Notes: a model not told the origin generated them from the sequence alone. A DNA stretch of 64,000 bases from Astragalus membranaceus (GCA_039519185.1 CM076854.1:151179402-151243401); one strand, 5' to 3'; counted from the stretch's first letter, positions 19,981 to 32,710 are shown. Made by a program: numbers and translations.

Positions 19981-20941
19981 GTTATTTTAGGTTTAGGGGT
20001 AATTGGGTCATTGTTTTTATTAGGTGCTCTAGGATTGGGTTTTAAATTTGAATGAAGGGCTAGGATTAGAAATCACTTGGATTATGGGTAGTGAGAAAAC
20101 ACAAAAATGAGTGTGAGGGAGAATAGGGTGTGGGCGAAAATGAGGAGAGAGGAAGGGATAGTTTGTGTGAAAAAACTTGTCTTATTTTGGGAATGAAGGC
20201 TCATATATGATAGGGTTAAGGGCATAATTGAGATGGAATATTACCAAAGAGGAAATTTTGTATTTTCTTGTGAAGAGGTGAGTGTAAGTGAGTGGGGTAA
20301 TTTACAAAAGAGGGCATGAATCTATGTGAGAGTGAGTGAGAATTAGGGATATGCATGAAATGGGTAAGATTAAGGATAGTACAAGAATATTCTTAAGAAA
20401 TAATTGTACAATAGAAGAGTGTGGAAGAATTTGGGGAGAGAGAGAGAGAGTGGGACGAAAATGAGAGGATAAGAAGAGAAAAAAACTTGTTTTTGGTCTT
20501 TTGTCTCATTTGAGGACACTTTGCACTTTCTTTTTGAATTTTGAATTTTTGGGCATGCAAATGATAGTGCACCTATTGAAAATGTGTCACATTTTTTTGG
20601 GCACCATAAAATATCCTTCTAATCACCAGGACAATAAAAATTGTCATTTAATAATTGAGGAATATTTAATGGTCTTTTTTCATTTTTCTATGCACTAAAA
20701 ATGGAGAAAATGCATTTTTAATTATTTTGGACTAGAACTTTCTTTCCAAAAATTATACAAAAATTACCCTTGGTAGAGTAACATGTATGCCACGTCCTTG
20801 ACTTGGTCTTGGTCCAAAATAATTAGTTTGCTTTTATTTAAATGCCTAAAAATGCAAAAATATGCACTATTTTATTTTCTAAAATTCCTAAAAATTAAGA
20901 AAAATATTTTTGACTTGGGCGGACAAAATTGGGGTATGACA

Positions 20942-22665
20942 GCTGCCCCTCTTTATTTGGATTTTGACAAGGAATATGAATTGGCCGAAACATATTCCTA
21001 GGCAAAATTGAAATAAAGAATTCAGAAATCATACCAATTTTGTCTACTTAGGGAAACCTGAGTTTTCTTTTTTTTCTTCTCTTTTTTTGGAAAGATAGAC
21101 ACTTTCGTGTCGATGCGAAAACAGTAAATGAACACTGACGTGCAGACAGAAAAGTAAAATGGGCACTTGCGTGCAGAAAGCGGTAATATGCCCAGGCTGC
21201 CTAAAACCTGTAATCCTTAAACGAACTCATGACGAATCCGAGTTTGCACGTGGGCTTTGAAGGAGCACCTGAGCTCTGAGGGTGGCCTTTTCGAGCGACC
21301 TGAAGTTCAATATCAAGTTGTGGGACCGATATGTTTTACCTCGAAGGACGTACGCCGTGCCTTAGGCTGACACAGCTAGTCTTGAAGGACATGGAGTCTG
21401 AAGATCTGTCATGCTCAGAGATGACTTAGTGACATGAAGGTAGAGTTCAAAGTCGTTGTTTGGACTTTTGATTTGAACTATACTGAAGGACCTTGGGTCG
21501 GATGATTCGCCGATGCTCGATAACGACGTGATCTGAACTGAAATGAGCTCACTAGCTCTGGGTAATGAACGAAGTCGCAAACCGTAGCTCGAGTACGAGG
21601 TGGAGTCTGCTTTTGAAGGGACACATGGGTCCTGAAGGGATTCGCAAATCCTGTTGATTGATTGATTGAAATGGTCAATGCTGCCGCACTGAGTTGAGGT
21701 ACCTGCATACGTCAGTTGATGCAAGGAATAGTGCATGGAGTATGGGTGCATGTTATGCAAGGGCATGTTATGCAGGTGCATGCAATGCTATGATTTTGGT
21801 GTGATGATGAATGTGGTGGAACATTCCTGAAGTTCTTCTTTTAGTCTGACTGTTTTTTCCTGATCAGCTCTCTTTTTTTTTGATCATCTGTTTTTCTTTG
21901 TTTTGCTCTTTTTTGAATGATTTTGCCTGATCAACTTTCTTTTTTCTGATCATCTGTTTTTTTTTGCTCTTTTGCTCTTTTGGCTTATTTTCTTTTGCTG
22001 GTTCGACCAACCCATGACGAGACTGAGGAACCCATTAGACTTGTGGCGGCGCATGAGCCCAGTGCAGGTTTGCCTTATGATTTGTCTTTTGAAGTGATTA
22101 TGAGCGCAATTATTTCCTTGCGAACTTAATTCGCTTTGAGAAGTTGTTTCCTTCCCATGACTTTTAGAAATTTCGCAATGATTGTGATGCTCTATGATTT
22201 ATGCACATGTTTTACAGATCAGTGTTACCATCATCATAAAACGTTTATTTTGAGCAGAAAAAGCAAAAATAGAAAACAAAGAGATATGAAACGGTTGGAC
22301 TTTATTGATATAGAAGTCGATTGTACAGAAGGTTACACTGACTATTCAATACATTTGAAAATTTAAACTGCAAAGAGACAAGAAAAAAAAAGGAGCAAAT
22401 CTCGGAATGTCCATCTCTGTGGAACAGTGCCAAACACTTATGCTCATGACCTTGACCACCCTCTTATCCAGACCTTCGGGGGTGCTGTATGCCTTTGTTT
22501 GCTTTCATGCCCTAGCTTTCTGACCCTAATTTTTGCCTGGATCGCCCTTTGTGGGTTTTCAATCCACCGGGTCGCTCAGATTTTGCCTAGGCCGCCCTTT
22601 CGGGTTTTCAACCTAGCGAGCTAATTCTTGCTGGGCTCATCTTTCTCTTTTTTCATTTATTTTTC
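20942..22665 (-). other. Element A polypurine tract and 3' non-coding region
   Basis: Immediately inside the LTR, the sense strand reads AAATAAAGAGGGGCAGC, a polypurine tract. The region then has words shared with B and C: GAATTCAGAAATCATACC (about 21018), GATCAG/CTGATCATCTG runs (about 21865-21965) and, beside the pol stop, CGGGTTTTCAACCTAGCGAG. It lacks the 20-bp minisatellite found in B and C at the same place. Instead a loose series of GAAGGA...CTGAGG phrases at about 21240-21640 may be a worn-out or ancestral form. No gene is seen; the frames at 21362-21781 are not supported. Confidence 0.65.
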
Positions 22666-25600
22666 TTAGGCATAGTACTTCTTGACAGAATCCGAATTGA
22701 CTGGGTTTCGGAATTCTTCTCCATCCATATGGGTGAGTATCAACGCTCCTCCGGAAAAAACTTTCTTGACCACATAAGGCCCTTCATACTTTGGAGTCCA
22801 TTTCCCACGGGGATCGCTCTGAATAGGCAGGATTTTCTTGAGCACAATGTCCCCTTCGTTGAATTCTCGAGGACGAACTTTCTTATCGAAGGCTGTTTTC
22901 ATCCTCTGCTGATACAACTGCCCGTGACATAAGGCGGTAATCCTTTTCTCCTCAATGAGGTTCAACCGATCGAGACGGGCTTGAACCCATTCAGCCTCTT
23001 CCAACTTGGTCTCCATCAATACCCGCAAAGAGGGTATTTCAACTTCAATAGGGAGGACTGCCTCTGACCCGTACACCAGGGAAAAAGGGGTCGCCCCGGT
23101 TGAGGTGCGTACTGAAGTGCGATAGCCATGCAAAGCAAAAGGGAGCATCTCATGCCAGTCTTTATAGGTTATTACCATCTTCTGCACAATTTTCTTAATA
23201 TTCTTATTGGCTGCTTCGACTGCCCCATTCATCTTCGGACGGTAGGGAGAGGAATTGTGATGTTGGATTTTGAAGTCCTCGCACAACTCTTTCATCATCT
23301 TGCTGTTCAAATTGCTACCGTTATCTGTGATAATCTTGGTTGGGAGCCCATAGCGGCAAATCAGATCTTTCTTTACAAATTTGGCAACCACCGAGCTGGT
23401 AATACTGGAGTAGGAAGCAGCCTCAACCCATTTGGTGAAGTAATCAATGGCAACCAAGATGAAGCGATGTCCATTTGACGCTTTAGGCTCGATAGGACCT
23501 ATGGCGTCCATGCCCCACATTGAGAATGGCCAAGATGCCGTCAGGACATTTAGGAAAGCAGGTGGTACATGGATATGGTCGGCATAAATCTGACACTTGT
23601 GACATCTCCTCACGAAGCTATATCAATCTGACTCCATTTGCAGCCAATAGTAACCAGCCCTCAGGATCTTTCTTGCCATAGTATGCCCGCTAGAGTGAGT
23701 TCCAAACGATCCTTCATGAACATCTCTCATGATTCTTTCAGCTTCTTCCTTTGCTACACATCTTAGGAGTATCTTATCATGATTTCTCTTGTAGAGCACT
23801 TCACCACTCAAGAAGAAGTTCATCGACAACCTCCTGAGTGTTCTCTTGTCATTCTCTGATGCTCCAGGAGGGTATTCTCTGCTGATAATGTACTGTTTGA
23901 TATCATAATACCAAGGCTTGTCATCAGGCTCTTCATCTATGGCTGTGCAGTAGTGATGCGCAGGTAGACTCCGGTGCTGGATTGCGACATGAGTCAAGCT
24001 TTTATCACGATTGATATTGAACATGGATGATAAGGTTGCCAATGCATAAGCCAGCTGGTTTTCGCTTCGAGGGATGTGTTTGAAAGTGATTTCGTCGAAA
24101 GACTCCATCAACCCTTGCACATAATCACAATAAGGAATCAGTTTGGGATCTCTGGTCTCCCAATCGCCTCTTACTTGATGAATAACCAAGGCTGAATCCC
24201 CATACACATCTAGCCTTTTAACTTTCCATTCTAGGGCTGCTTGAATACCCAAGATGCACGCTTCATACTATGCTATGTTGTTTGTGACATAGAAGCTCAA
24301 CCTTGCAGTGACGGGAACGAAGCGGTTGTCGGGAGATATTAACACAACACCTGCCCCATGTCCCCATACATTTGACGCACCATCGAAGATCATTCTCCAC
24401 CTTTCACTTTCTTGGGACTTCCCCTCGTCGAACAGTGCCATGATATCTTCATCAGGAAAATCATGCTGCATTGGTTGGTAGTCTGGAATCGGCTGACATG
24501 CCAAGTACTCAGGAAGTGCACTACCTTTAACTGTTTTTGTGTGACATACATGATATCGTATTCTGATAATTGCATCTGCCAACGGGCAATTCGTCCTGTA
24601 AGAGCTGGCTTCTCAAATATGTACTTGATTGGATCCATTTTTGACACCAACCAAGTTGTGTGACTCAGCATGTACTGCCTTAAACGGTGAGCAGCCCAAA
24701 CTAGAGCAAAACAAGTCTTTTCCAGCATAGAATATCTTGTCTCACAGTCGGTGAACTTTTTGCTTAGATAGTATATGGCATGTTCCTTTTTCCGGGATTC
24801 ATCGTGCTGTCCCAACACACAGCCCATTGAATTATCTAGCACTGTAAGGTATAGGATGAGAGGCCTGCCTGACACAGGTGGCATCAAGACTGGTGGATTC
24901 TGCAAGCACGCCTTGATTTTCTCAAAGGCAGCTTGACACTGGTCATTCCACTTCAACTCTTGATTTTTGCACAGCAATTTGAAGATTGGCTTGCAAGTAG
25001 CAGTCAACTGGAAGATGAATCGGGAGATGTAATTCAACCTTCCGAGGAAACCACGGACTTCTTTCTCTGTTTTGGGCACCGGCATCTCGAGGATGGATTT
25101 TACTTTGTCCGGAGCCACCTCGATTCCCTTCCGGCTGACAATGAAGCCTAGCAACTTCCCTGATCTCACCCCAAACGTGCACTTGGCCGGGTTTAACTTG
25201 AGTTTATATTTCCTCAACCGTTCAAAGAGCTTCTGCAGATTGACAATGTGCTCTTCGTCGGTTTTAGATTTTGTGATCATATCGCCTACGTAAACCTCAA
25301 TCTCCTTGTGCATCATGTCATGGAACAGAGTGACCATTGCTCTTTGATAGGTTGCCCCGGCGTTCTTTAGTCCGAAAGGCATGACCTTGTAGCAGAAGGT
25401 TCCCCAAAGGGTTATGAAGGTAGTTTTCCCCATATCCTCTGGAGCCATCTTAATCTGATTGTAACCTGAATACCCGTCCATGAAGGAAAACATTGAATGC
25501 TGTGCTGTACTGTCCACCAGAACGTCGATGTGGGGTAGAGGGAAATCGTCTTTAGGGCTTGCTCGGTTCAGATCACGGTAGTCAACACACATTCTGACCT

Positions 25601-26118
25601 TTCCATCTTTCTTTGGGACTGGAACAATGTTGGCAACCCACTGTGGATACTTGGCGACCGCTAGAAACCCAGCATCAAACTGCTTCTTTACTTCATCCCT
25701 GATCTTCAGAGACATCTCAGGCTTCATCCGCCTCAACTTTTGCTTCACTGGAGGACATTCTGGTTTTACCGGCAATTTGTGCTCAACAATATCTGTATCT
25801 AGCCCTGGCATATCTTTGTACGACCACGCGAAGACATCAGCGTAATCACGTAAAAGTTGGATTAGCTTCTTGCGTTCACTATCTTCCATGGCAGTACCGA
25901 CTTTAACTTCTCTCCTGTCCTCTTCTGTACCCAAATTGATTATCTCAATCGATTCCCCATGAGGCTGAATGATCTTTTCTTCCTGCTCTATTAATCTCAT
26001 TAATTCTGGAGGAGTTTCCCAGTTATCCTCAACATCCCCCTCAGTTTGATTAATTGGATGATCAAAGTCATGATATGAATCATTGGCACTGTTATTTTCA
26101 GAGATAATTATTTTCGAT
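22666..26118 (-). pseudogene. Element A pol: RT, RNase H, aRNase H, integrase
   Basis: The exon starts at 26118 after the intron. RT spans about 25900-25000; its catalytic box reads YVGD instead of YVDD (VYVGDMI, about 25275), which would abolish activity. RNase H follows (YYLSKKFTDCETRYSMLEKT), then a second, archaeal-type RNase H (MIFDGASNVWGHGAG; VYGDSALVIHQV; ENQLAYALATLSS, where element C has LADAL, so the last catalytic Asp is also lost here). Integrase has HHCC (CHKCQ at about 23600), TDNGSNLN and MNGAVEAANK, and stops at 22666-22668. Breaks: a one-base loss near 24527, TAG at 24268-24270, TGA at 23623-23625. Compared with C the protein is roughly 90% alike by eye. Confidence 0.85.
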
Positions 26119-26316
26119 CTGCATTCGTAGAAGCAGAAAGTAGAATGAAAAGCGAAACAAGCAAAAAGGACAAATGAAGAAAAGAGATTTTATTGATGGA
26201 ATTCAAAACAAGCGTTTTTATTGATGATGGTGTCATTGAAAATAAAAACATGCATGCCCAAACAAACTATCCTAAGGCCTTGGGCAGAGCCAAAGGATTG
26301 CATTACAATTCATTAC
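26119..26316 (-). other. Predicted Ogre intron of element A (198 bp)
   Basis: Sense donor AAA/GTAATGAATTG (26316) and acceptor ACGAATGCAG/ATCG (26119). Joining 26317 to 26118 keeps one frame between the protease end and RT. The intron has in-frame stops, so it must be removed or bypassed. Element C has the same junction sequence at 58129-58360. A short spliced intron between protease and RT is known for Ogre. Confidence 0.75.
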
Positions 26317-28985
26317 TTTGGACTAAAAGTGACGGGCAAGTCGACAGCTTCCCAATTCTTGAGTTTCTCTCCAACAAGGCAACGACGGACTAGACTGGTA
26401 CCGCCTTCTTCATCCTCTGAACCATTCTCAATAGCAGTGATCTAATCTGGATCTAGCAACCCTGCACTCTTGAAGCTCTGACTGATGTCACAGATGGGGG
26501 TCCTCTTTGACCATGGATCCTGGCCTCTCAACTTGGCCAACCGTTCACCTCTTCTCTCTTCAGCCAACTTCCTCTTTTCAGCCTCACTTGGGTAATATCC
26601 CAACCCGCAACGATCTTTGTTTTCTTTCAGCTCGATAGGAGCAAGAATTCCTTGTCCAACCTTTCCCAAGCCGCGTCCCAGCTGGTATCCCTGATCCATC
26701 ATGATCCTTGCAACCATCTCTTCGCTCTTCGACAATTTCAGCACAGGTGATGACGGCTCACCTCCTCCAAACACAGCGTTGGCAATTTCGAGAGACTGGA
26801 AGGAAGTCTCTAGGGATTCTTCGGCCGCTTCCACATAACGGAAGGGGGAAGGCTTGTTGACTAACATTTCCTCCTCTCCAAATACTACCACAGTTTTATC
26901 ATCGACTACAAACTTGACTCTCTGATGCAGAGAGGAAGGAATGGCTCCCGCCATATGAATCCATGGCCTTCCAAGCAAACAGCTGTACGATGAGGAGATG
27001 TCCATGATCTGAAAGTTAACATAGAACGTCTCAGGGCCTATCTGGATGGGGAACTCCATCTCCCCTAGTACCTCCTTCTTCGATCCATCAAACGCCCTCA
27101 CCAATGTTGAGCTAGGCTTCATGAAAGAACAATCCACATCTAACTTGTTTACAGTGGACTTTGGCATCACATTTAGAGAAGACCCATTGTCGATCAGAAC
27201 ACGAGCTAACACATAATCCCCACATTTAACAGAGATGTGTAGGGCTTGGTTGTGTTTCCTTCCCTCCGGGGGGAGTTCGTCATCAGCAAAAGTCAAATTG
27301 TTTGCAGCCACGATATTCCCAACTATTCCGTCAAACTGACCTACGGAAATGTCCTGAGCAACATGCGCCTCAGTCAGCACTTTCATTAGGGAGGCTCGAT
27401 GTGCTTCTGAACTAAGTAACAACGACAGCATTGAAATCTTTGCTGGGGGTCTGATTCATCTGCTCGACTACCTTATAGTCACTCTGCCTTACAATCTTTA
27501 GGAACTCACTAACTTCCTGTTCTGCCACCTTCTTTTTCTGAGCATTCTCTGCTTCTTTATCTTTCCCTTTGCGAGCCCTGTCTTTAGCTTCTTTGGATGA
27601 TTCACCTCGAACGAACTCAGGAGCATACATACGGCCACTCCTTGTCATTCCACTTACTCCAGTTATATTGGTAACAACAGAGGTGCTTGGAGAACTCTCT
27701 ACTGGAGGCAATGTACTGTATTTTCATGGCACCGCACTGTCCTTCTCGTATGGGAATGGAGCAGGGATCTCAATAACCACTGGCTGAGGCTTGACTTGGG
27801 CTGGTTTTGGATTGTACAATATCTCAATTGGCTTCTTAGGCCCTTTACCATCACTGAAACGTAACATCAACACGCTTTCTTCCTTTTCAACCACTTCCAC
27901 TCGAACCGCATAACGATCCATTAAGTCTTGCAAAACTGACTTGAAAACTTCACAGGCACCTACACACAAAGGATCAGCGCATACACAGCCTTTCTTGATG
28001 ACCCCACAATGGCATAGCTCAGCATGTATATTTTTCAGGGGGGTGTGGATACACTCAACATCTTTTATCATCGTCTGCCCCACAGAATCTTCTATTGCGT
28101 TAGCGGATGGTGCCCCATGTCCCGGCAAGGGGTTTGTAGTTGTGCTTGGACTATTCTGCTTGAAAGAGAGCCAATTGGCATCAATCAAATCCTGGACCAC
28201 ATACTTGAAAGCTTTGCAGTCTTCTATCGTGTGACCGATCCCTCCATTGTGAAAACTACAGGTAGCATCAGCATTGTATCCCCTGGGAAAGGGAGGTTGA
28301 ACAGGCTTCATGGGGCGAGTGTTGATCAGGTTCTTTGAGATAAGGTGGTTGAACAACTCAGTATAGGTTATTGGAATCGGATCAAAACTAGCACGCCTTT
28401 TCTCCTGGTAGTTCTGGGTTCTGTGACCAGAATTAGTTTGTTGTGGCTGAGCTGGAACAGAAAATGCACTGTTTGCGGTGGAGAACTGAAAGACGGGCTT
28501 CTCCCCCCAGTAATAACATTGGTATCCCCTTCTTTCTTCTTGGGGAAATTGGAAAATGGCTTCTTTTGTCCACTAGAACTACCAAAACCACCAGCAATCT
28601 TCCCGCTGCGTAATCCATGCTCTAATCGTTCTCCAATGACAACCATATCCGAGAAACTGGATGAAACACTTCCCACCAACCTATCATACTACAGCCCTGG
28701 AAGAGTCTCCATAAACATGTACACCATCTCCTTTTCAGTCAACGGTGGCTTCACTTGAGCGGCTATGCTCCTCCACTTTTGAGCATACTCTTTGAATGAT
28801 TCTCTATCCCCTTTACTCATGTGCTGTAATTGAGACCGGTCAGGGGCAAGGTCCATGTTATACTGGTATTGTTTCAGGAATGCTTCAGAAAGATCCTTCC
28901 AACTGTGAATGTCGGAGGATTGTAGCTGCATATACCAATCTAACGATGCTCCTGTCAGACTGTTCTGGAAATAGTGAATGAGCAC
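26317..28985 (-). pseudogene. Element A gag C-terminal part and protease
   Basis: Continuation of gag after element B. It holds the Retrotran_gag core (SLDWYMQLQSSDIHSWKDL), a zinc-binding CSFHNGGIGHTIEDC (about 28255), then a CHCG...CVCADPLC Cys-rich stretch. The protease has VLIDNGSSLNVMP (about 27195), the DNGSS form of the DTG active site. A G-patch follows (DQGYQLGRGLGKVGQGI, about 26680). Breaks: TAG 28689-28691 and TGA 27724-27726, one-base changes near 28465 and 27430, TAG 26442-26444. Gag would build the particle; the G-patch binds nucleic acid in other retroelements. Confidence 0.8.
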
Positions 28986-31088
28986 TGTTGCACCCCGAAA
29001 AATCCCCGTTTTGGGTTTCTCAATGTACAACGTGGAAAAATTTTGGAGCCGCCACCAATATTTTAATTTTAAGACCAAAACATTGAAAAAAGGTCTTTTG
29101 GACAAGGCGGATGGTCTTTTGAAAACTAGAGATATAGGTTCGGGGGTCGATTACGTGCGAGGAAGGTGTTAGCACCACGCACGTCCTTTCTACCGAAAGG
29201 GAACCTCTAATTAAATGTGTGGTTTTAACGTTTGATTTGAAAAATACCTAGATTTGCCTATTTATTTCTTGTTTGAAGACGAATGAGAAAACTTACTGGA
29301 AATCTTATTTGTTGCGAGAAAGGGGGGAAAAAGGGTTTTTAGGAAAAAGTGCTTGACGGGACATGGCCCGCTCCTACGTATCTCCCGGTGCGATGGAGAA
29401 TTCGAAGCTACGTAGTTCTTGGTTCCTTTTTTAAAGTTTTTGTTTTTTATCTTTTTTAGTGAGTTTTTTGAAATAGGACGAGCATTAGCAAATGATTAAA
29501 CTAGCAGAGGCTATGATGAATCACTGCTAAATGCTCAAAAAGAGTTGTACCGCCAGTCAAACGAACAAAGGTTCTGATGGACTATTGATAACAACTTGTT
29601 TTTATTATCTTTTTGAGAGTGATTTTCGAAAAAGATTGATTTGCACAATGATCAAACTAACAAAGGTTATGATGGACCATCGTTTATTATTCTTATGAGA
29701 AAAAGACATTGCCACTAATAGCTAAACGAACAAAGGCTCTGATGAGCTACTAGTAGCAATGGGTTTGACAATGATTCCTTTTATTTGTTTTGTGAAAATG
29801 ATTTGTTCACGGTTGAAAAAGGATTTTTATTTGTTGCGCTTGACGAGAACGTGACTCGCTCCTACGTATCCCGAATGGGAATCAAAGCGACGTAGTTCTA
29901 ATGAAAAATGTTTTTGAAAGGGTTTGAAAGGGACAAGTTGAATCATCTGAGACCATCTTCACCACTTAGAACATGATGCACTAGGCATAAGTGGGAATCA
30001 TATGGTTCATCATCAACAATGACACTATAGCTAAATTAAATCACATAGGGCAATTTTGGCATGGATCATAATGATTAAATATTAACAAATATAAAAACAG
30101 AAATACCTCTGATGAAGGCGGATACTACGACTTGAAGAACGCCATTCCAACTAACTCTTGCAGAAGATCAGCTCAGACGGACCAACGAAACGAATAGAGC
30201 GAAAAAATAAAGCGTAGAAGAGTTTTTTCTAAAATGTGAGAGATTTCGAGAAAAATGGGTTTTTTCTCTGATCTCGTGGAAATGTCTGTGAAAATCTGTG
30301 TGTCTGGTGTGTGAAACACTCTTGCCTATTTATAGGCGTAGGAAAAAAATTGGTTTTTGAAAACCATTTAATGCAATACATAATCGATTAAGGCCTTCAT
30401 TTGTTTAACATGACATAATCGATTATTTGATGGAAAAGGAAACCTTGGAGTAGCATGATAATCGATTATGTGTGAAGGAAAAACAAGTGTATAATCGATT
30501 ATCAACCTTCCTAAAAAGGTGGTAATCGATTATATGCTTAGTTACAAGAAGGGAGTAATCGATTTATTTGATAAATATGGAAACTTCCATTTGCTTCATA
30601 ATCGATTATGTGTGATGTGCAAATGAAGGCTAATCGATTATTTGCTTCCTAATTGATTAGGATAATCGATTTATTGTTGTAAATAAGGAAACAATCGATT
30701 ATTTGTTTTAGTAAAGATAGGAGAGTAATCGATTATGTGCTCTGAAAACATTCAGGCACATAATCTATTACCATAATCCATTATCTTTGTAAAAATATAG
30801 GATTTTAATTTCAAGCCCTCAACCAAAATATTTTTAGAAATATTTTTCAAAACTATTTTGATGCACCATGCATGTTTTGAAACACTCATCTCTCAGCTAC
30901 TAAAAGTCATAGACCTTCAGTGATAAATGACCAAAACGCCCTTTTTAACTCTAAAAAATGATTTCAGAAACTTTGGAATGGTTTCTAGGACCCAAAATGC
31001 AATGCATAATTTATTATATATTTTTGTTTTTCTTTTTGTGTGGAAAATTAGGGTTTTGACCAAAGCCGGACAAAATTGGGGTATGACA
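28986..31088 (-). repeat. Element B 3' LTR
   Basis: Sense start TGTCATACCCCAATTTTGTC, sense end CGGGGTGCAACA. It contains the TAATCGATTA array (30383-30780), a TATA box at about 30326-30335, one GTTGAATCATCTGAGACC module and paired CTCCTACGTATC...CTACGTAG words (29370-29417, 29859-29898). Confidence 0.92.
30383..30780. repeat. Array of TAATCGATTA palindromes (left LTR of B)
   Basis: About 11 good and 3 decayed copies of (A)TAATCGATTA(T) in 400 bp, spaced irregularly by roughly 20-45 bases. They lie upstream of the TATA box in element sense, where enhancers sit. Confidence 0.95.
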
Positions 31089-31434
31089 GTTGCCCCTCTT
31101 TATCTGAATTTTAACGAGGAATATGGATTGGCTGAAACATATTCCGAGGCAAAATAGAGATAAAGAATTCAGGAATTATACCGATTTTGTCTCCTTAGGT
31201 AAAAACCCGAATTTTCCCATTTTCCTTTTCTCATTTTTTTTGTTTTTGTTGATGTCAGATGAAAAATGCAATATGCAAGCAAAACAGATTGGATTTTTTT
31301 TGAATCACCACTTGGCGTGCTAATATAAAAACAATGATTTGTGAGTTTAACACTTGGCGTGCAAAAGCAGGAGATAAAGCGGTAAAGAACGCGGTAAAGA
31401 AGGTAGTAAAGAAGGTAGTAAAGAAGGAGCACTG
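31089..31434 (-). other. Element B polypurine tract and 3' leader
   Basis: Sense GATAAAGAGGGGCAAC abuts the LTR start: a polypurine tract like those of A and C. The following segment (ATTCAGGAATTATACCGATT; two CACTTGGCGTGC words at about 31310 and 31350) matches C at 52740-53040 closely. Confidence 0.8.
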
Positions 31435-32710
31435 AGGACTCAGGATGAGCGCGGAGGGCTCAGGATGAGCACAGAGGGCTCAGGAGGAGCACAGAGGGCT
31501 CAGGGGGAGCACAGAGGGCTCAGAAGGAGCACAGAGGGCTCAGGGGGAGCACAGAGGGCTCAGGATGAGCGTAGAGGGCTCAGGGGGAGCACGGAGGGCT
31601 CAAGATGAGCGCAGAGGGCTCAGGGGGAGCACAGAGGGCTCAGGATGAGCGCAGAGGGCTCAGGGGGGGAGCACAGAGGGCTCAGGAGGAGCGCAGAGGG
31701 CTCAGGACGAGCGCAGAGGGCTCAGGACGAGCGCAGAGGGCTCAGGGGGAGCACAGAGGGCTCAGGGGGGAGCAAAGAGGGCTCAGGATGAGCGCAGAGG
31801 GCTCAGGGAGGGCACAGAGGGCTCAGGAGGAGCACAGAGGGCTCAGGAGGAGCGCAGAGGGCTCACGATGAGCGCAGAGGGCTCAGGAGGAGCACAGAGG
31901 GAACAGGGGGAGCACAGAGGGCTCAGGAGGAGCGCAGAGGGCTCAGGATGAGCGCAGAGGGCTCAGGAGGAGCGCAGAGGGCTCAGGATGAGCGCAGAGG
32001 GCTCAGGAGGAGCACAGAGGACTCAGCATGAGCGCAGAGGGCTCATGACGAGCACAGAGGGCTCAGGAGGGGCACAGAGGGCTCAGGACGAGCGCAGAGG
32101 GCTTAGGACGAGCGCAGAGGGCTCAGGACGAGCACAGAGGGCTCAGGAGGAGCGCAGAGGGCTCAGGATGAGCGCAGAGGGCTCAGGAGGAGCACCGAGG
32201 GCTCAGGATGAGCGCAGAGGGCTCAGGGGGGAGCGCAGAGGGCTCAGGATGAGCGCAGAGGGCTCAGGAGGAGCACAGAGGGCTCAGGAGGAGCACAGAG
32301 GGCTCAGGGGGAGCACAGAGGGCTCCGGACGAGCGCAGGGGGCTCAAGGCGAAGCACAGAGGGCTCAGGGGGAGCACAGAGGGCTCAGGAGGAGCACAGA
32401 GGGCTCACGGGGAGCACAGAGGGCTCAGGAGGAGCGCAGAGGGCTCAGGACGAGCACAGAGGGCTCAGGAGGGGCACAGAGGGCTCAGGACGAGCGCAGA
32501 GGGCTCAGGACGAGCACAGAGGGCTCAGGATGAGCGCAGAGGGCTCAGGAAGAGCACAGAGGGCTCAGGGGGAGCACAGAGGGCTCAGGAGGAGCGCAGA
32601 GGGCTCAGGAGGAGCACAGAGGGCTCAGGAGGAGCACAGAGGGCTCAGGACGAGCACAGAGGGCTCAGGAGGAGCACAGAGGGCTCAGGATGAGCGCAGA
32701 GGGCTCACAA
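31435..32710. repeat. 20-bp minisatellite in element B, about 63 units
   Basis: Unit GAGCACAGAGGGCTCAGGAG with variable positions (GAGCGC, GGATGAGC, GGACGAGC, GGGGGAGC). The period is exactly 20 with a few 21-22-base units. Open frames through it are an artefact of a stop-free repeat. The same repeat stands at the same place in element C. Confidence 0.97.

Larger units (their letters stand above)
16938..20941 (-). repeat. Element A 3' LTR (about 4.0 kb)
   Basis: On the given strand it starts TGTTGCGCCCG and ends GGACAAAATTGGGGTATGAC plus A, so the element-sense LTR begins TGTCATACCCCAATTTTGTC. It carries repeated modules: CTCCTACGTATC...GCTACGTAG pairs (17281-17327, 17798-17836), several ACGAACAAAGGTTCTGAT-type words (17420-17960) and about four 133-bp repeats (18763-19250). 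It is clearly more distant from the B and C LTRs than those are from each other. Confidence 0.8.

Noticed and set aside
30383..30780. Regularly repeated palindromes that could suggest a CRISPR-like array
   Set aside because: Words are 10-12 bp, spacing is irregular, spacers are not unique units, and the array lies in a plant LTR and is copied in the second LTR.
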